Of a stretch of 64,000 nt of DNA, positions 29,056 to 39,053 are shown in pieces. The DNA comes from Serratia plymuthica (GTDB lineage: Bacteria; Pseudomonadota; Gammaproteobacteria; Enterobacterales; Enterobacteriaceae). A program made the position numbers and the translations under genes. The DNA lies in contig NZ_CP068771.1 of NCBI RefSeq assembly GCF_018336935.1, positions 3,844,001-3,908,000 on the forward strand, written 5' to 3'. Below the pieces are notes generated by a model. It was not told the origin of the DNA. It searched no databases and saw nothing but the letters and a program-made list of their open reading frames with translations. The first letter of the stretch is position 1. Each line of letters begins with the position of its first letter.

Positions 29056-29925
29056 TTACTCGATTTTTTTGCCTTCCAGCAGTTGCTGCACCAGCGGCGC
29101 CATGATCAGCTCCATCGCCAGCCCCATTTTGCCGCCCGGCACGACCAGCGTATTGATGTGCGAGATAAAAGATCCTTGCAGCATCGCCAGCAGGTAAGGG
29201 AAATCGATCTGATCCAGACCACGGAAATGAATCACCACAAAGCTTTCATCCAGTGAAGGGATGGCTTTGGCGGCGAACGGGTTGGAGGTATCGACCGTCG
29301 GCACGCGCTGGAAGTTGATGTGGGTGCGCGAAAACTGCGGCGTGATGTAGTTGATATAGTCCTCCATCGAACGCACGACCGAATCCATCACCGCCTCACG
29401 TGAATGGCCGCGCTCGCCGGTATCGCGGATCAGCTTTTGGATCCACTCCAGGTTAACGATCGGTACCACGCCGACCAGCAGATCGACATGTTTGGCCACG
29501 TCGGTATGGTCGGTAACCACGCCGCCATGCAACCCTTCATAGAACAGCACGTCGGTCGGCGCCGGCAGCGCCTCCCACGGCGTAAAGGTGCCGGGTACCT
29601 GGTTATAGGGCACCGCTTCGTCGTAGGTATGAAGATATTTGCGTGACCGTCCGGTACCGTTCTTGCCGTACTCGATAAAGCTCTGCTGCAGCAGGCCGAA
29701 GTCGTTGGCCTCCGGCCCGAAATAGCTGATATGACGACCCAGATCGCGCGCTTTGCGGATCGCCGCGTCCATTTCCGGCCGGGTATAGCGGTGGAAGCTG
29801 TCGCCTTCCAGCTCCGCCGCGCGGATGTTCAACTGCTGGAATATCTTGCGGAACGCCACGCTGGTGGTGGTGGTGCCGGCGCCGCTGGAGCCGGTCACTG
29901 CGATAACGGGATGTTTGGCGGACAT
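29056..29925 (-). CDS. prkB: Phosphoribulokinase-family protein PrkB
   Basis: P-loop kinase of the phosphoribulokinase/uridine kinase family. The 289 residues contain the Walker-type loop TGSSGAGTTTTS (about 12-23), EGDSFHRYTRPEMD and FYEGLHGGVV. No Rubisco gene is near and enterobacteria lack a Calvin cycle, so the physiological substrate is unknown. The ATG at 29925 with GGAG upstream gives MSAKHPVIAVTGSSG; a GTG four codons earlier overlaps the ribosome site. It lies downstream of yheT-yheU on the same strand. Confidence 0.9.
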   Translation of the reverse strand: MSAKHPVIAVTGSSGAGTTTTSVAFRKIFQQLNIRAAELEGDSFHRYTRPEMDAAIRKARDLGRHISYFGPEANDFGLLQQSFIEYGKNGTGRSRKYLHTYDEAVPYNQVPGTFTPWEALPAPTDVLFYEGLHGGVVTDHTDVAKHVDLLVGVVPIVNLEWIQKLIRDTGERGHSREAVMDSVVRSMEDYINYITPQFSRTHINFQRVPTVDTSNPFAAKAIPSLDESFVVIHFRGLDQIDFPYLLAMLQGSFISHINTLVVPGGKMGLAMELIMAPLVQQLLEGKKIE

Positions 29926-30076
29926 GGTGGTTGTCACTCCGTGTTAAATGCGCCGGCGTCAGAGTAGGGTTATTGGTCTGTTTGACGCCCTTTCGCCAAG
30001 GGCAAAATTCCGCGCGCGGGTTTGCAATGGTTCATTGTTACCTGATTTTTTCCGTCAGTCATAGAACCGGCTGACA

Positions 30077-30310
30077 CTAAATTTCTTCCTGCCCGGCGCG
30101 GAACTGCCCGCGTGGCATGATGTTGACGGTTTCATGCAGTTCTGACCACACCAGCAGCACTTCGCCGTTTTGCAACTGGCGGCGAACGTCTTCCACTTTC
30201 TGCTCCAGCGAACGTTCGTGTTCGCCGTAGTCGGTGCCCTCGCGCAGCACAAAGGATTCGATCAGGCTGTTCAGCGTCTCGGTTTCCAGTTCTTTCCAGG
30301 GGATAATCAC
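30077..30310 (-). CDS. yheU: YheU family protein
   Basis: Small acidic cytosolic protein of 77 residues, function unknown. The family block [17 protein letters not shown], then LEQKV and [16 protein letters not shown], is fully present. The GTG at 30310 is chosen because it overlaps the yheT stop in a GTGA tetranucleotide and gives a product of the right size (VIIPWKEL start); a longer frame reaching 30364 only adds residues inside yheT. Coupled to yheT and followed by prkB. Confidence 0.88.
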   Translation of the reverse strand: MIIPWKELETETLNSLIESFVLREGTDYGEHERSLEQKVEDVRRQLQNGEVLLVWSELHETVNIMPRGQFRAGQEEI

Positions 30311-31287
30311 GTTGCGGGTTCCAGATAAGGGGAAAGCCAGGATGGAATGCGGTATTCCAGCCACATGTGGGGTTTGCTTAAAGTGCCGCCGACAAAGCCG
30401 ACGTGGCCGCCAAACTCGGTCAACTGGTATTCAATGTTGCGCGGCAGGCCGGCGATGTCGGGGATCACTGCGTCGGTCATGAAGGGATCGTCCTTGGCAT
30501 GGATGATCAGCAGCGGCGTCTGAATTGCCGGTAACAGCGGCAGCGCGCTGCAACGGCGGTAGTAATCGGTGGCGTCGCTAAAGCCGTGGACGCGTGAGGT
30601 TATGGCATCGTCAAAATCGCGGATACGGCGCAGCGCCCGGAGTTGCGGCAGTTTGAGCGGCAGGGTATCGGGGTAGTGCAGCAGCTTGCGGGTGGCGTTT
30701 TGTTTCAACTGCCCGAGCAGATAGCGCTGATAAACGCGCGAAAACCCTTGATCCATGCGCAATGAGCAGGGCTCCAGCATCAGCGGAGCGGACACGATCA
30801 CCGCCGCCTGCAACAGGCTCTCTGCCCCTTGCTGCGCCAGGTAGCAGGCCAGCATGTTGCCGCCGAGCGAGACGCCAACCGCCGCCGTCGGCACTTCGCC
30901 GTGGCTGGCGCGCAGCCACCGCAGAAAAAAGCGCGCATCCTCCGTCTCTCCGGAGTGATAGATGCGCTGTTTGCGATTCGGTACGCCGCTGCAACCGCGA
31001 AAATGCATAACCACCCCGAGCCAGCCTTTTTCACGCCAGGCGTTGAGCAGGCCATGGGCATAGGGGCTGTAGAAGTTGCCTTCCAGCCCATGGAACAGCA
31101 CCACGCGCGGCTTGCCGGCGGCCTGCGCCGGATCTTCGCTCCAGGCGAGATCGACAAAATCGCCGTCGGGCAATTCCAGCCGCTGCCAGTGCGGTTTCAA
31201 CCGCACGCGGCGGCGCACCAGCCGTGGCAGCAGCGTTTGCAAATGTGGGTTACTGGCCCCGGTTAAAGGGCGAAAGGATTCATGCAT
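30307..31287 (-). CDS. yheT: Alpha/beta hydrolase YheT
   Basis: A 326-residue predicted esterase-type hydrolase of the YheT/ABHD1-3 group, substrate unknown. The nucleophile elbow is GVSLGGN (Ser about 143), [12 protein letters not shown] is the oxyanion region, the acid is likely Asp in HAKDDPFM, and the catalytic His is in [10 protein letters not shown] (about 297). It is the first gene of yheT-yheU-prkB and overlaps yheU by 4 nt. Confidence 0.9.
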   Translation of the reverse strand: MHESFRPLTGASNPHLQTLLPRLVRRRVRLKPHWQRLELPDGDFVDLAWSEDPAQAAGKPRVVLFHGLEGNFYSPYAHGLLNAWREKGWLGVVMHFRGCSGVPNRKQRIYHSGETEDARFFLRWLRASHGEVPTAAVGVSLGGNMLACYLAQQGAESLLQAAVIVSAPLMLEPCSLRMDQGFSRVYQRYLLGQLKQNATRKLLHYPDTLPLKLPQLRALRRIRDFDDAITSRVHGFSDATDYYRRCSALPLLPAIQTPLLIIHAKDDPFMTDAVIPDIAGLPRNIEYQLTEFGGHVGFVGGTLSKPHMWLEYRIPSWLSPYLEPAT

Positions 31288-31405
31288 AACCTGAGTAAAA
31301 ATCTTATTGGCGGCTATTGTCTGATCAATAGCGCACTGTTAGCTTCGATACCATGAGTTAACAATAATACTGCAAAAAACGCCCCGGGTGAGGAGCACCC
31401 GCTTC

Positions 31406-32008
31406 ATGGAACCGAGTTTATTTCTTTCGATGTTAGGCTTCCTGTGGGTTGCCGCGATCACGCCTGGCCCCAACAATATGTTACTGACCACCTCCGGCGC
31501 CAACTTTGGCTTTATGCGCTCACTGCTGTTGATGATGGGCATTATGCTCGGCATGCAAAGCATTTTGCTGCTGGTGGCATTCGGCGTCGGTAGCCTGATT
31601 TTGGTTTACCCTGCGCTGCACCTGATTCTGAAAGTCCTCGGCAGCCTGTACCTGCTATGGCTGGCGTGGAAAGTCGCTACCGCCGCCTATGAAAAGCTGG
31701 AAACCGACGTGGCGCCGCCGCAGCCTATACGGTTGTATCAGGGCTGGCTGTTGCAGTTCCTCAACCCCAAGGCCTGGCTGATGGCATTGGGCGCGGTGGC
31801 GAGCTTCAGTCTGGCGGGCGATAAATATAACGCCTCTATTCTGGCGATTGCGCTGGGTATTTTCGTGGTGAATGTCGTCGCCGGGGTGATTTGGCTGGGG
31901 TTTGGCACGGTGATTGGCCGCTTGCTGCGCAGCAAAAAGGCCTGGATCATTTTTAACCTTTCCATGGGGCTGTTAACCGCAGCCTGTGTGTTACTTATCT
32001 GGCATTAA
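31406..32008 (+). CDS. LysE/RhtB-family exporter
   Basis: A 200-residue inner-membrane protein with about six hydrophobic segments. The family signature is AAITPGPNNMLLTTSGANFG near the N-terminus, followed later by WLLQFLNPKAWL. Members export amino acids or derivatives; the substrate here cannot be told. The ATG at 31406 is preceded by GAGGAG and gives MEPSLFLSMLGF; an upstream GTG at 31388 is less likely. A PhzF-like gene follows 10 bp later, suggesting a two-gene operon. Confidence 0.85.
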   Translation: MEPSLFLSMLGFLWVAAITPGPNNMLLTTSGANFGFMRSLLLMMGIMLGMQSILLLVAFGVGSLILVYPALHLILKVLGSLYLLWLAWKVATAAYEKLETDVAPPQPIRLYQGWLLQFLNPKAWLMALGAVASFSLAGDKYNASILAIALGIFVVNVVAGVIWLGFGTVIGRLLRSKKAWIIFNLSMGLLTAACVLLIWH

Positions 32009-32018
32009 GGAATTGCGG

Positions 32019-32801
32019 ATGACGGACAATTACTTCCACGTCGTGGCGTTTACCGGCGAAGGCTTACGTGGCAATCCGGCGGGCGTGTGCCTGCTGAAGC
32101 AACCCTTGTCGACTGCCGAGATGCAGGCCATTGCCAATGAGCTGTGCCTGCCGGAAACCAGTTTTGTCTGGGACGATGGCGACATGTCGGCGATTCGCTG
32201 GTTCACCCCGCAGCGTGAGGTGGATCTCTGTGGCCACGGCACGCTGGCGGCGGCGCATGTGATGTTCAGCGCGGTGAATCCGGCGTTGCAGGATATCCGC
32301 TTCCGCTCGGCCGGCGGTGAGCTGTACGTTAAGCGTGATGCCGTCGACGGCGAGCGGCTGATCCTGGATTTCCCTTCGCGATTGCCGCAAAAGGTGGCGG
32401 AGCCGGCCGGGCTGGCGGCACTGCTCGGCGTGGAATCGCAGGACGTGTGGCAGGCTACCGCGTTGTTGGTGCTGCTGGAGAACGAAGCTCAGGTGCGGGC
32501 GTTGCAGCCGGACATCCCGGCGTTAATTGCGCTGGCCGGCCGTGCGGTCATCGTCAGCGCCCCGGGTGAAAAGGTAGATTTTGTCTCGCGCTATTTTACC
32601 CTCGACGGCGGCGAAGACCCGGTAACCGGCTCCGCGCACTGCACGCTGGCGCCTTATTGGGCTGCACGCCTGGGGCGCCATAAGCTGCATGCCCGGCAGA
32701 TTTCCGCCCGCGGCGGTGAGCTGTTTTGCGAATGGAAAGGCGATCGCACGCTGCTCGGCGGTTATGCCCAGACGTTTTTACGGGGTGAGTTAGCGCTCTG
32801 A
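32019..32801 (+). CDS. PhzF-family isomerase/epimerase-like protein
   Basis: A 260-residue member of the PhzF fold (diaminopimelate-epimerase-like). Family motifs are GNPAGVCLL, the candidate catalytic Glu in LPETSFVW (about 45), TPQREVDLCGHGTLAAAHV and the glycine-rich EDPVTGSAHCTLAPYWA (about 205). The substrate is unknown; nothing indicates phenazine synthesis. The ATG at 32019 gives MTDNYFHVVAFT. It forms a likely operon with the LysE-type gene and precedes tauA by 115 bp. Confidence 0.87.
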   Translation: MTDNYFHVVAFTGEGLRGNPAGVCLLKQPLSTAEMQAIANELCLPETSFVWDDGDMSAIRWFTPQREVDLCGHGTLAAAHVMFSAVNPALQDIRFRSAGGELYVKRDAVDGERLILDFPSRLPQKVAEPAGLAALLGVESQDVWQATALLVLLENEAQVRALQPDIPALIALAGRAVIVSAPGEKVDFVSRYFTLDGGEDPVTGSAHCTLAPYWAARLGRHKLHARQISARGGELFCEWKGDRTLLGGYAQTFLRGELAL

Positions 32802-32916
32802 ATGCCATGGCATATTCCTCAAGGTAATAACGAGGTTTTTTTTATTCTTTTATCGCTCGTCACCGCTCGGATAAAACTGTCAGCAACTGAACAGACTTTT
32901 ATCAACGGAGCGGATC

Positions 32917-33912
32917 ATGGCGAGCAAACTCTTTTCATTACGCGGCGTAACGCTGCTGGTGTTATCGCTCGGCGCGGCCAGTGCGCAGGCGGTCGACGTT
33001 ACCGTGGCCTATCAAACCTCGGCGGAACCGGCCAAGGTGGCGCAGGCGGAAAACAGCTTTGCCAAACAGTCCGGTGCCACCGTCGACTGGCGCAAATTCG
33101 ACAGCGGCTCCAGCGTATTGCGCGCGCTGGCTTCCGGCGATGTACAAATCGGCAATATCGGCTCCAGCCCGTTGGCGGTGGCCGCCAGCCAGAAACTCCC
33201 TATCGAAGTGTTCCTGATCGCCTCGCAGCTCGGCAGTTCCGAAGCGCTGGTGGTGAAGAAGGACATTAAAGGCCCGCAGGATCTGATCGGCAAACGCATT
33301 GCGGTGCCGTTTATCTCCACCACCCACTACAGCCTGCTGGCCTCTCTCAAGCATTGGGGCATCAAGCCTGAACAGGTCAAAATCCTCAATCTGCAGCCGC
33401 CGGCCATCGCCGCCGCCTGGCAACGCGGCGATATCGACGGCGCCTACGTCTGGGCGCCGGTGGTCAACGAGCTGGCCAAACAAGGCAAGGTTCTGACCGA
33501 TTCCGCACAGGTCGGGGAGTGGGGCACGCCGACGCTCGACGTCTGGGTGGTGCGCAAGGACTTCGCCGAAAAACACCCGGAGGTGGTGACCGCCTTTGCC
33601 GCCAGCGCGTTGAATGCCCAGAAAGCCTATCTGGCGCAACCGGATCAATGGCTGAAGGACAAAAGCAATCTCGGTACGCTGTCTCGCCTGAGTGGCGTGC
33701 CGGAGGAGCAGGTGCCGGTGCTGGTGAAGGGCAACACCTATCTGCCGGTGGCCGAGCAGATTACCCAGCTTGGTCAGCCGGTGGACAAGGCGATTCGTGA
33801 TACCGCCGAGTTCCTCAAACAGCAAGGCAAAATTCCGCAGGTCGACAGCGATTACAGCGCCTATGTGACCGACCGCTTTGTGAAACAGGTGCAGGCTGCG
33901 CCGCAGTCGTAG
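32917..33912 (+). CDS. tauA: Taurine ABC transporter, periplasmic binding protein
   Basis: Captures taurine in the periplasm for TauBC. The 331 residues start with a signal peptide (about 1-25, cleavage near SAQA/VD) followed by an SsuA/TauA-type binding fold: VTVAYQTSAEPAKVAQAE, IGNIGSSPLAVAASQ and YVWAPVVNEL. It is close to E. coli TauA throughout. First of four genes; tauB starts 9 bp after its stop. Expression in relatives needs Cbl/CysB under sulfate starvation; no convincing Cbl site was located here, but TTTATC and TAAAAC 17 bp apart (about 32850-32878) could be the core promoter. Confidence 0.95.
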   Translation: MASKLFSLRGVTLLVLSLGAASAQAVDVTVAYQTSAEPAKVAQAENSFAKQSGATVDWRKFDSGSSVLRALASGDVQIGNIGSSPLAVAASQKLPIEVFLIASQLGSSEALVVKKDIKGPQDLIGKRIAVPFISTTHYSLLASLKHWGIKPEQVKILNLQPPAIAAAWQRGDIDGAYVWAPVVNELAKQGKVLTDSAQVGEWGTPTLDVWVVRKDFAEKHPEVVTAFAASALNAQKAYLAQPDQWLKDKSNLGTLSRLSGVPEEQVPVLVKGNTYLPVAEQITQLGQPVDKAIRDTAEFLKQQGKIPQVDSDYSAYVTDRFVKQVQAAPQS

Positions 33913-33921
33913 GGGAGCCGC

Positions 33922-34689
33922 ATGCTAAACGTTAACCATCTTTCAGCAGACTATCAGGGGCGCCCCGCGCTGCGCGATGTCTCGTTCCAGATTGCCGCCG
34001 GGCAACTGGTGGTGGTGCTTGGCCCGTCGGGCTGCGGCAAAACCACGCTGCTGAATTTGATCGCCGGGTTTATCGAGCCTTCAGCTGGCAGCATCACGTT
34101 GGATGGAGCGTCCGTTAACGGCCCGGGAGCCGAGCGGGGCGTGGTGTTCCAGCATGAGGGTTTACTTCCGTGGCGTAACGTGGTGGATAACGTCGAGTTT
34201 GGCCTGCAGTTGGCCGGTATCGGCAAGCAGGAGCGCCGAGAGGTGGCGCGGCAGATGTTGCAACGCGTGGGGTTGGCGGGTTACGAGCAGCACTTTATCT
34301 GGCAACTTTCCGGCGGTATGCGCCAGCGGGTCGGCATTGCCCGCGCGCTGGCCGCCGATCCGCGCTTGCTGCTGCTGGACGAGCCGTTCGGCGCGCTGGA
34401 TGCTTTCACCCGCGAGCAGATGCAGGAACTGCTGCTGACCATTTGGCGTGATACCGGCAAGCAGGTATTGCTGATCACCCACGATATTGAAGAGGCGGTT
34501 TTCCTCGCCAGTGAACTGTTGCTGCTGTCGCCGGGGCCGGGGCAGGTGGTGGAGCGCCTTTCGCTGAACTTCGGCCAACGCTACGCCAACGGCGAGGCAT
34601 GTCGGTCGATCAAATCCGATCCGGAATTTATCGCGCAGCGCGAATATGTGCTGGGCAAAGTGTTCCAACAGCGCGAGGCATTGCTATGA
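33922..34689 (+). CDS. tauB: Taurine ABC transporter, ATP-binding protein
   Basis: Energises taurine import; dimer attached to TauC on the inner face of the membrane. The 255 residues have Walker [10 protein letters not shown] (about 34-42), Q-loop [11 protein letters not shown], signature [15 protein letters not shown] (about 130), Walker [13 protein letters not shown] and switch His in [11 protein letters not shown]. Its stop overlaps the tauC ATG (ATGA). Confidence 0.95.
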   Translation: MLNVNHLSADYQGRPALRDVSFQIAAGQLVVVLGPSGCGKTTLLNLIAGFIEPSAGSITLDGASVNGPGAERGVVFQHEGLLPWRNVVDNVEFGLQLAGIGKQERREVARQMLQRVGLAGYEQHFIWQLSGGMRQRVGIARALAADPRLLLLDEPFGALDAFTREQMQELLLTIWRDTGKQVLLITHDIEEAVFLASELLLLSPGPGQVVERLSLNFGQRYANGEACRSIKSDPEFIAQREYVLGKVFQQREALL

Positions 34690-35522
34690 GCCTGCATTCC
34701 ACCCTCAAAGAGGTTGCCCAACCGCAGGTTGCGCCGCCGCGTCGTTTCCGCCTACCGCGCAACCTCTTGCTGAGTGGCGTCACCTTGCTGGTGGTATTGG
34801 CTGTCTGGTGGGGCGTGACCGCACTGAACCTGATCAGCCCGTTATTTTTACCGGCGCCGCAGCAAGTCTTGCACCAATTGTTGGTCATCGCCAGCCCGCA
34901 GGGCTTTATGGACGCCACGCTGTGGCAACACCTGGCAGCCAGCCTGGGGCGCATTTTGGTGGCGCTGCTGGCGGCGGTGATCATCGGTGTCCCGGTGGGT
35001 ATCGCCATGGGGCTGAGCGACACCGTGCGCGGCATTCTCGACCCGCTGATTGAGATTTACCGCCCGGTGCCGCCGCTGGCCTATCTGCCGCTGATGGTGA
35101 TTTGGTTCGGCATCGGCGAAACCTCGAAAATTCTGCTTATTTACCTGGCGATCTTCGCCCCGGTTGCGCTGTCTGCCGTAGCCGGCGTGCGCAGCGTGGC
35201 ACAGGTACGGGTGCGCGCCGCTCGCGCTTTAGGCGCCAACCGCTGGCAGGTGCTGCGTTTTGTGGTGCTACCGAGCGCACTGCCGGAGATTTTGACCGGC
35301 ATCCGCATTGGGTTGGGCGTCGGTTGGTCGACGCTGGTGGCAGCCGAACTGATCGCCGCTACGCGTGGTCTGGGGTTTATGGTGCAATCCGCCGGTGAGT
35401 TTCTGGCCACCGACGTGGTGCTGGCCGGGATCGGCGTGATTGCGATTATTGCATTTGGGCTGGAGCTGGGGCTGCGCGCCTTGCAGCGCCGATTAACCCC
35501 GTGGCATGGAGTACAGCAATGA
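34686..35522 (+). CDS. tauC: Taurine ABC transporter, permease
   Basis: Inner-membrane channel subunit of 278 residues with about six membrane helices and the EAA loop [28 protein letters not shown] (cytoplasmic contact with TauB). The ATG at 34686 overlaps the tauB stop by 4 nt and gives [12 protein letters not shown]; the longer frame into tauB is rejected. Its stop likewise overlaps the tauD start. Confidence 0.95.
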   Translation: MSLHSTLKEVAQPQVAPPRRFRLPRNLLLSGVTLLVVLAVWWGVTALNLISPLFLPAPQQVLHQLLVIASPQGFMDATLWQHLAASLGRILVALLAAVIIGVPVGIAMGLSDTVRGILDPLIEIYRPVPPLAYLPLMVIWFGIGETSKILLIYLAIFAPVALSAVAGVRSVAQVRVRAARALGANRWQVLRFVVLPSALPEILTGIRIGLGVGWSTLVAAELIAATRGLGFMVQSAGEFLATDVVLAGIGVIAIIAFGLELGLRALQRRLTPWHGVQQ

Positions 35523-36367
35523 ACGAACGTCTGAAGATTACCCCGCTGGGGCCTTACATCGGCGCGCTGGTGGAAAACGTCGCGCTGGCACGCCCCTTGG
35601 GCGACGGCCAGTTTGAACAGCTTTACCATGCGTTGCTCAAACACCAGGTGCTGTTCTTTCGCAATCAGCCGATCACACCGCTGCAGCAGCGTGATTTGGC
35701 CGGGCGCTTCGGCGATCTGCACATTCACCCGGTTTACCCGCACGCCACCGACGTGGAAGAGATCATCGTGCTGGATACCCATGACGATAACCCGCCGGAC
35801 AACGATAACTGGCATACCGACGTCACCTTTATCGAAAACCCGCCGCTGGGGGCGATACTGGCGGCGAAGACGTTGCCGTCTTTCGGCGGCGATACTCTGT
35901 GGGCCAGCGGCATCGCGGCCTATGAAGCCTTGTCTGAACCCTTCCGGCAACTGCTGGCTGGGTTGAAGGCGGAACATGACTTCACCAAGTCATTCCCGGA
36001 GCATAAGCATTTGTCGAGTGACGAGGAGCATCAGCGCTGGCAGGTGGCGAAGCAGAAAAATCCGCCGTTGCTGCACCCGGTGGTGCGTACCCATTCGGTA
36101 AGCGGGCGGCAGGCGTTATTCGTCAATGAAGGATTCACTACGCGGATTGTCGATCTGGCACCGAAGGAGAGCGAAGCATTGCTGAAATTCCTGTTTGCCC
36201 ACATCACCAAGCCGGAGTTCCAGGTGCGCTGGCGCTGGCAGGAGAACGACATCGCGATCTGGGATAACCGCGTGACGCAGCATTACGCCAACGCGGATTA
36301 TCTGCCGCAGCGGCGCATCATGCACCGTGCGACCATTTTAGGGGATAAACCTTTTTACCGCGGTTAA
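35519..36367 (+). CDS. tauD: Taurine dioxygenase (Fe(II)/2-oxoglutarate)
   Basis: Converts taurine to aminoacetaldehyde and sulfite in the cytosol, releasing sulfur for cysteine synthesis. The 282 residues match E. coli Tau[16 protein letters not shown] at the start, iron ligands in NWHTDVTF (His and Asp, about 99-101) and the distal His in NRVTQHYAN (about 255), and the 2-oxoglutarate Arg in [13 protein letters not shown]. Last in tauABCD, with a 4-nt overlap to tauC. Sulfite could feed the same siroheme-dependent assimilation that cysG supports. Confidence 0.96.
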   Translation: MNERLKITPLGPYIGALVENVALARPLGDGQFEQLYHALLKHQVLFFRNQPITPLQQRDLAGRFGDLHIHPVYPHATDVEEIIVLDTHDDNPPDNDNWHTDVTFIENPPLGAILAAKTLPSFGGDTLWASGIAAYEALSEPFRQLLAGLKAEHDFTKSFPEHKHLSSDEEHQRWQVAKQKNPPLLHPVVRTHSVSGRQALFVNEGFTTRIVDLAPKESEALLKFLFAHITKPEFQVRWRWQENDIAIWDNRVTQHYANADYLPQRRIMHRATILGDKPFYRG

Positions 36368-36427
36368 GAATGCCCGTGCGGAGCTGCGGCTGTGTTGCCG
36401 CGTCGCTTCGCACCCGCACAGTCATTC
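36368..36427. repeat. Imperfect palindrome between convergent tauD and yheS
   Basis: The 60 bp start GAATG and end CATTC; GTGCGG near the left end pairs with CCGCAC near the right, with an inner GCGGC/GCCGC hairpin. No T-run follows. It begins directly after the tauD stop. It could act as a shared terminator or a REP-like repeat. Confidence 0.45.
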
Positions 36428-36452
36428 TTCATTGCGGCGCCCGTCGTCGATT

Positions 36453-38366
36453 TCAGGATTCGAAGGCCTGAGTTAACTGTTCCAGCTGTTCCTGCGCATC
36501 CAGCCAGGTCATTTCCGTCTCTTCCAGAGCGGATTTGGCCTGGCTTTGTTTTTGCAGACACTCGGTCAGATCGGCCTTGCGGCTGATGTCGTACAGCGCA
36601 GAGTCCGCCAGCTTCTCTTCTACCGCCGCCAGCTCGGCGCCCAGTTTTTCCATCTGCTGCTCCAGCTTGGCGATTTGCTTGCGCAGCGGCTGAGTCTGGG
36701 TGCGGAATTCGGCTTCGCGTCGCTTCTGATCTTTACGCGCTTGTGCGCTGTTGCCGTTGTTTTCTTTCTCCGGCGCATCCTGCTGGTTTTCCTGCCGTTG
36801 CAGGTCGCTCAGCCATTGCTGGTAGTCGTCCAGATCGCCTTCGAAAACTTCGACCTGGCCATCGTGCACCAGATAGAGATCGTCGGTGGTGGAGCGCAGC
36901 AGGTGGCGGTCGTGCGAGACCACCACTAACGCACCTTCAAAGTCGATCAGCGCCTCGGTCAACGCCTGGCGCATGTCCAGATCCAGGTGGTTGGTCGGTT
37001 CGTCGAGCAGCAGCAGGTTAGGGCGCTGCCAGACGATCAGGGCCAGCACCAGCCGCGCCTTTTCGCCGCCGGAGAAACGCTCGGTGGCCTCGGTGACTTT
37101 GTCGCCCTGGAAGCCGAAACCGCCCAGGTAGTCGCGCAGTTGCTGTTCCAGCACCCGGGGAGCGATGCGGCTCAGGTGTTGCAGCGGCGATTCGTCGGCG
37201 CGCAGGAACTCCAACTGATGCTGGGCGAAGTAGCCCAGTTTGATGCCCTTCGCCAGGCCAATCTCACCGCTAAGCGGTTCCAGCGAGCCGGCCAGCATTT
37301 TGATCAAGGTCGATTTACCGGCGCCATTACGGCCCAGAAGGCCAATGCGCGAACCGGGCACCAGATTGAGCTTGATCGATTTCAGGATCACCTTGTCGCC
37401 GTAACCGGCGCTGACCTTCTCCATGCGCAGTAACGGGTTCGGCAAGCTTTCCGGCTGGCGGAAGCTGAAACTGAACGGGTTATCGACGTGAGCCGGGGCG
37501 ATAAGCTCCATGCGCTCGAGCATTTTAATGCGGCTCTGCGCCTGTTTGGCTTTGGTGGCCTGCGCACGGAAGCGATCGATATAGCTTTGCAGGTGCGCCA
37601 CTTTCTCCTGCTGGTGTTGATACAGCGACTGTTGCTGCGCCAGTTTGGTCGAGCGCTGACGCTCGAACGAGGAGTAGTTGCCGGTATATTCGTTGATGGT
37701 CTCTTGCTCGATATGCAGAATTTTATCGACGATCGGATCGAGGAAGTCACGGTCGTGGGAAATCAGCACCAGCGTGCCCGGATAGCCCTTCAGCCAACGT
37801 TCCAGCCAAATGACCGCGTCCAGATCCAGGTGGTTGGTCGGTTCGTCGAGCAGCAGCAGATCGGAACGGCAGACCAGCGCCTGCGCCAGGTTCAAACGCA
37901 TGCGCCAGCCGCCCGAGAAAGCGCGCACCGGACTTTGCAGCTGTTCGTTGGAGAAGCCCAGGCCGTGCAGCAGGCTGGCGGCGCGGGAGCGGATGGTCCA
38001 GGCGTCGATGGCGTCCAGCTTGCCGTGCAGCGTGGCGATGGCGTGGCCGTCGTTTTTCTCGTTCGCCAACTGCAATTCTGCTTCAAGCTGGCGGAATTCG
38101 CGGTCGCCGTCGATGACATACTCAATGGCCGGCACGTCCAGCGCCGGCGTTTCCTGGTTGACCCAGGCCAGCGCCCAGTTGCTGGGGAAGGTATGACTGC
38201 CGCCGTCCGCGGCGATTTCGCCTTTCAGCAACGCCAGCAGCGTGGATTTGCCGCAGCCGTTTTTACCCACGAGGCCGACCTTCTGACCTGGATTAACCGT
38301 CGCCGTGGCGTTGTCCAACAGGACGCGGGTACCGCGTCGGATTTGTAGCGAGGAGAATACAATCAT
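36453..38366 (-). CDS. yheS: ABC-F ribosome-associated ATPase YheS
   Basis: Soluble tandem-ABC protein of the ABC-F family, whose members act on the ribosome E site; the exact role of YheS is not settled. It has 637 residues, identical in length to E. coli YheS. Domain 1: GKNGCGKST, AFSGGWRMRLNLAQAL, LLLLDEPTNHLDLDAV. The P-site tRNA-interaction linker (about 225-300) is Lys/Gln-rich. Domain 2: GRNGAGKST, FSGGEKARLVLAL, LLLLDEPTNHLDLDMR. The C-terminal ~110 residues form a charged coiled coil. No membrane segments. Confidence 0.95.
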   Translation of the reverse strand: MIVFSSLQIRRGTRVLLDNATATVNPGQKVGLVGKNGCGKSTLLALLKGEIAADGGSHTFPSNWALAWVNQETPALDVPAIEYVIDGDREFRQLEAELQLANEKNDGHAIATLHGKLDAIDAWTIRSRAASLLHGLGFSNEQLQSPVRAFSGGWRMRLNLAQALVCRSDLLLLDEPTNHLDLDAVIWLERWLKGYPGTLVLISHDRDFLDPIVDKILHIEQETINEYTGNYSSFERQRSTKLAQQQSLYQHQQEKVAHLQSYIDRFRAQATKAKQAQSRIKMLERMELIAPAHVDNPFSFSFRQPESLPNPLLRMEKVSAGYGDKVILKSIKLNLVPGSRIGLLGRNGAGKSTLIKMLAGSLEPLSGEIGLAKGIKLGYFAQHQLEFLRADESPLQHLSRIAPRVLEQQLRDYLGGFGFQGDKVTEATERFSGGEKARLVLALIVWQRPNLLLLDEPTNHLDLDMRQALTEALIDFEGALVVVSHDRHLLRSTTDDLYLVHDGQVEVFEGDLDDYQQWLSDLQRQENQQDAPEKENNGNSAQARKDQKRREAEFRTQTQPLRKQIAKLEQQMEKLGAELAAVEEKLADSALYDISRKADLTECLQKQSQAKSALEETEMTWLDAQEQLEQLTQAFES

Positions 38367-38496
38367 AAAGCGCCGTATGTTCAGAGTATGTTAAATTGAG
38401 AGGATTCTAAGTTAACGGGACACTGGCTGTCCTATTATTAGTCTTTGCGAAGCATGGTAACGGAAAACCGCTATCCTGACGACGCTTTGGAGGGGA

Positions 38497-39051
38497 ATGA
38501 TGTCGCAGCCGCCCAAGGTCTTGCTGCTGTATGCCCATCCGGAATCCCATGACTCGGTCGCGAATCGGGTTTTGCTTCGACCGGCGCAGCAGTTGGAAAA
38601 TGTCACCGTGCACGATTTATACGCGCACTATCCTGACTTTTTTATTGATATTCACCACGAACAACAACTGCTGCGTGAACATCAGGTCATTGTTTTTCAA
38701 CATCCACTCTATACCTACAGTTGCCCTGCATTGCTGAAAGAATGGCTGGATCGCGTGCTGTCGCGCGGGTTTGCCAGCGGCATGGGCGGCAATGCGCTGG
38801 CGGGCAAATACTGGCGTTCGGTGATCACCACCGGGGAACCGGAAGGTGCCTACCGTACCGGCGGTTATAACCGTTACCCGATGGAAGACATCCTGCGCCC
38901 GTTCGAACTGACCGCCGCGATGTGCCACATGCACTGGCTGACGCCGATGCTGGTGTATTGGGCGCGTCGGCAGAAGCCGGAGGTGCTGGAAAGCCACGCC
39001 ACGGCCTATGGCGACTGGCTGCGTAACCCGCTGCCGCATGGAGGAAGATGA
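38497..39051 (+). CDS. kefG: Glutathione-regulated K+ efflux ancillary protein KefG
   Basis: Flavodoxin-fold NAD(P)H:quinone-oxidoreductase-like protein required for full KefB activity. The 184 residues equal E. coli Kef[17 protein letters not shown] (FMN site), [19 protein letters not shown] and [18 protein letters not shown]. It starts with ATGATG; either Met may be used, and 38497 gives the conserved MMSQPPKV. The stop is 2 bp before the kefB ATG. Downstream kefB, yheV and slyD run on the same strand. Confidence 0.94.
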   Translation: MMSQPPKVLLLYAHPESHDSVANRVLLRPAQQLENVTVHDLYAHYPDFFIDIHHEQQLLREHQVIVFQHPLYTYSCPALLKEWLDRVLSRGFASGMGGNALAGKYWRSVITTGEPEGAYRTGGYNRYPMEDILRPFELTAAMCHMHWLTPMLVYWARRQKPEVLESHATAYGDWLRNPLPHGGR

Positions 39052-39053
39052 TC

